Positions 62,432 to 64,000 of a stretch of 64,000 nucleotides of DNA are shown in pieces. Each line of letters starts with the position of its first letter. Position 1 is the stretch's first letter. The stretch is from Acinetobacter halotolerans. Lineage in GTDB: Bacteria; Pseudomonadota; Gammaproteobacteria; Pseudomonadales; Moraxellaceae. The notes beneath the pieces were generated by a model. The model worked only from the letters and a program-made list of their open reading frames with translations. It made no database searches and was not told the origin of the DNA. Both the position numbers and the translations under genes were made by a program. The DNA is taken from the NCBI RefSeq assembly GCF_004208515.1, contig NZ_SGIM01000003.1, positions 332,880 to 396,879 of the forward strand, written 5' to 3'.

Positions 62432-63508
62432 ATGAAGTTAAATAAAAAACAGGGACTATTTTTAAAACACACCATTGAGTATTGGCAACAACAAGGAACG
62501 ATTACACCTGACGTCGCCAATGATCTTAAAAGCAGCTTTTCCATTCGATCTTTTGATTGGGAACGACTAGCAAAATATTCATTTTGGATCTCGATGATTT
62601 GCACAGTGATTGCAGTTGCTGCAATCACCCTAGACGAATGGTTAATGACAATACTTGAACAATTATTTTTAAATTCAAAAGTCATCCCATGTCTCATATT
62701 TGCTGCTGCGGCCGCTGCTTTTTATATATTTGCCTATCGTCGCCGTAAAACCAAGCCCTTACACCACTTTAGCAATGAAGCGATTATTTTTGCTGGTGTG
62801 CTTTCTACAGCCGTTTCCGTGGCATATTTTGGACAAGCGATTGATAATGGTAGCGGACATTTCTCGTTGCTATTTTTACTTTCCACAATCATTTACGCCG
62901 CACTCGCCTTCTGGTTTCCCTCAAAACTGATTTGGATCTTTTCTCTGCTTTCGCTCGGCTCTTGGTTCGGAGCTGAAACAGGCTATATGTCTGGTTGGGG
63001 TGCATACTATTTAGGTATGAACTTCCCTTTGCGCTTTGTGTTATTTGGCGGAGTGCTGATCGGAGTCAGTCTATTGTTTAAACGTCACACGCGTTTTTCT
63101 GACTTTGCTCATTCAACGTATGTCATGGGCTTACTCTACCTATTTATTGCTTTATGGATTCTTTCAATTTTTGGCAACTATGGTGATTTAAGTAGCTGGT
63201 ACAACGTTAAACAATACGAGCTACTTCATTGGGGCATCTTATTTGCATTTGTTGCTATCATTGCGATTATATATGGCTTAAAACACGATGATGCAACTTC
63301 ACGCGGTTTTGGTATTACCTTTTTATTTCTAAACTTATATACCAAATATTTTGAGTTCTTTTGGGTTGGTATGCATAAAGCAATCTTCTTTATCATACTC
63401 GCTGCTTCATTTTGGTGGATTGGTCGACATGCAGAAAAACTTTGGAATTTAGAGTTTTTATCTAGCCAATCGCAGCGTAAGAAACAACTACCTGATCAAG
63501 CTGAATAA
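62432..63508 (+). CDS. DUF2157-type integral membrane protein
   Basis: A 358-residue protein with a soluble helical N-terminus (about 1-45, LKHTIEYWQQQGTITPDVANDLKS) typical of DUF2157, then eight or nine hydrophobic spans. The length and the pairs of spans separated by Trp-rich loops fit the DUF2157 family, whose role is unknown. A basic cytoplasmic tail follows. The Arg-rich YRRRKTK loop after the second span places that loop inside. The ATG is preceded by TAGGG. Confidence 0.75.
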   Translation: MKLNKKQGLFLKHTIEYWQQQGTITPDVANDLKSSFSIRSFDWERLAKYSFWISMICTVIAVAAITLDEWLMTILEQLFLNSKVIPCLIFAAAAAAFYIFAYRRRKTKPLHHFSNEAIIFAGVLSTAVSVAYFGQAIDNGSGHFSLLFLLSTIIYAALAFWFPSKLIWIFSLLSLGSWFGAETGYMSGWGAYYLGMNFPLRFVLFGGVLIGVSLLFKRHTRFSDFAHSTYVMGLLYLFIALWILSIFGNYGDLSSWYNVKQYELLHWGILFAFVAIIAIIYGLKHDDATSRGFGITFLFLNLYTKYFEFFWVGMHKAIFFIILAASFWWIGRHAEKLWNLEFLSSQSQRKKQLPDQAE

Positions 63509-63537
63509 CGATTAGAAATCACTCCAACTCAAGCCAA

Positions 63538-63564
63538 ACCGAGCCAAATATTTTTTGACTCGGT
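63538..63564 (+). repeat. inverted repeat after the DUF2157 gene
   Basis: ACCGAG (63538-63543) and CTCGGT (63559-63564) with an inner CAA/TTG. The loop is T-rich and no U tract follows, so it is only a weak terminator candidate. Confidence 0.4.
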
Positions 63565-63672
63565 CACTGTCATTGGTGGTATTGTGTTGCTGGCGTGAAG
63601 CAGCAAAAAGCCTTTCGCATTAAATTTTCTTACACTAGAATAGATTTTTAATGTTCGTTTAATGAGGCATAC

Positions 63673-64000
63673 ATGAATACAAAATTAAATGAGTTTTTTT
63701 TTAAAGATCCATTTAAAACCTTGTGGATTTTCACTTTATCTTTTGGCTTTATCATTCTTATATTCTTCTTTACAAACATTGAATTTTTACCAAAATTCGA
63801 CCTACAATCTACATTTAGTGTATTTATCACAATTACTTTATTTAGTATTTCTACCATTATAATTCTAACATTTATGAATATCCTTCCATCTTTATCGTGG
63901 TATGAAATATTTATGAATAATAGACATACGTTAAATTTCTTAAAAGAAGACAAAGAAGACAAAGAAGACAAAGAAGACAAAGAAGACAAAGAAGACAAAG
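63673..64000 (+). CDS. two-span membrane protein with Lys-Glu-Asp repeat tail, partial
   Basis: The first 109 codons of a gene that runs off the window. GAGG five bases before the ATG marks the start. Two hydrophobic spans (about 17-32 and 48-70) are followed by a short polar segment and then the tripeptide Lys-Glu-Asp repeated at least six times, encoded by a 9-bp tandem repeat. The repeat would form a charged helix or linker in the cytoplasm. A+T content and codon use differ from the core genes. No family recognised. Confidence 0.6.
   Translation, partial: MNTKLNEFFFKDPFKTLWIFTLSFGFIILIFFFTNIEFLPKFDLQSTFSVFITITLFSISTIIILTFMNILPSLSWYEIFMNNRHTLNFLKEDKEDKEDKEDKEDKEDK
63943..64000 (+). repeat. 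9-bp in-frame tandem repeat, six or more copies
   Basis: AAAGAAGAC repeated six times exactly from 63943 to 63996, with a seventh begun at the window edge. All copies are identical and in frame with the open reading frame. Confidence 0.95.

Noticed and set aside
63648..63998. Minus-strand frame with a Ser-Ser-Leu repeat start
   Set aside because: It is the antisense reading of the AAAGAAGAC tandem repeat. The plus strand has a good ribosome binding site, membrane spans and the repeat in frame.
1..64000. Mobile elements, prophage, CRISPR arrays, tRNA or rRNA genes
   Set aside because: No transposase, integrase, spaced direct-repeat array, cloverleaf or rRNA-like stretch was recognised on reading both strands; an automated search could still find a short RNA gene.

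Overview
The window looks like chromosomal DNA of an Acinetobacter species (Moraxellaceae, Gammaproteobacteria). The evidence is the A+T-rich base composition, the protein sequences of core genes (ihfB, rpsA, rpoH, lptD, glcB) and gene arrangements typical of the group: amgK-murU divergent from lptD-surA, rsmG-parA-parB, exbB-exbD-msbA-lpxK-kdsB, and a small gspHIJK cluster standing apart from the rest of the type II secretion genes. I cannot assign the species. I saw no insertion sequence, integrase, prophage, CRISPR array, rRNA or tRNA.

Layout. 1-5.4 kb (mostly minus): partial molybdopterin oxidoreductase with a MaoC-like protein, nitroreductase, ftsY, and two small membrane proteins. 5.5-17.5 kb: small genes and regulators (Sel1, DUF2750, CBS, LysR, MarR), argD, grxD, map, brnQ, an alpha/beta hydrolase, an SRAP DNA-protein crosslink protein and a 2OG-Fe(II) oxygenase. 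17.6-25 kb: malate synthase G, zapE, an AraC regulator divergent from a Baeyer-Villiger-type monooxygenase, and a LysO-type exporter. 25-34.5 kb: pyrF, a regulator/AzlC/AzlD module, lapA-ihfB-rpsA-cmk, then tadA, an acyl-CoA hydrolase, ung and a QueD-like gene. 34.5-49.5 kb (all minus): gspKJIH with a TetR gene, tatD, pilZ, a small exported protein, holB, the lipid A/Kdo genes kdsB-lpxK-msbA, exbD-exbB, parB-parA-rsmG and murU-amgK. 49.6-64 kb: lptD-surA, class II aldolase, rhlB, a cold-shock gene, rpoH, thiS-thiG, small accessory genes, yaaA, a DUF2157 membrane protein, and a partial membrane protein ending in an in-frame 9-bp tandem repeat cut by the window edge.

Functional themes. The strongest is the envelope: Kdo activation (KdsB), lipid A phosphorylation and flipping (LpxK, MsbA), LPS insertion (LptD), outer-membrane protein folding (SurA), peptidoglycan recycling (AmgK, MurU), type II secretion pseudopilins and PilZ. 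A second is translation and stress control (S1, IHF beta, Cmk, RpoH, CspA, RhlB, TadA, FtsY). Accessory modules in otherwise conserved surroundings are the AzlCD module between lapA and pyrF, the small exported protein between holB and pilZ, and the genes near 59.5 kb and 63.7 kb. Several perfect or near-perfect inverted repeats that are not ordinary terminators are listed, the clearest being inside gspH and between rpsA and ihfB. No wholly new multi-gene system is evident; most of the window is core genome.
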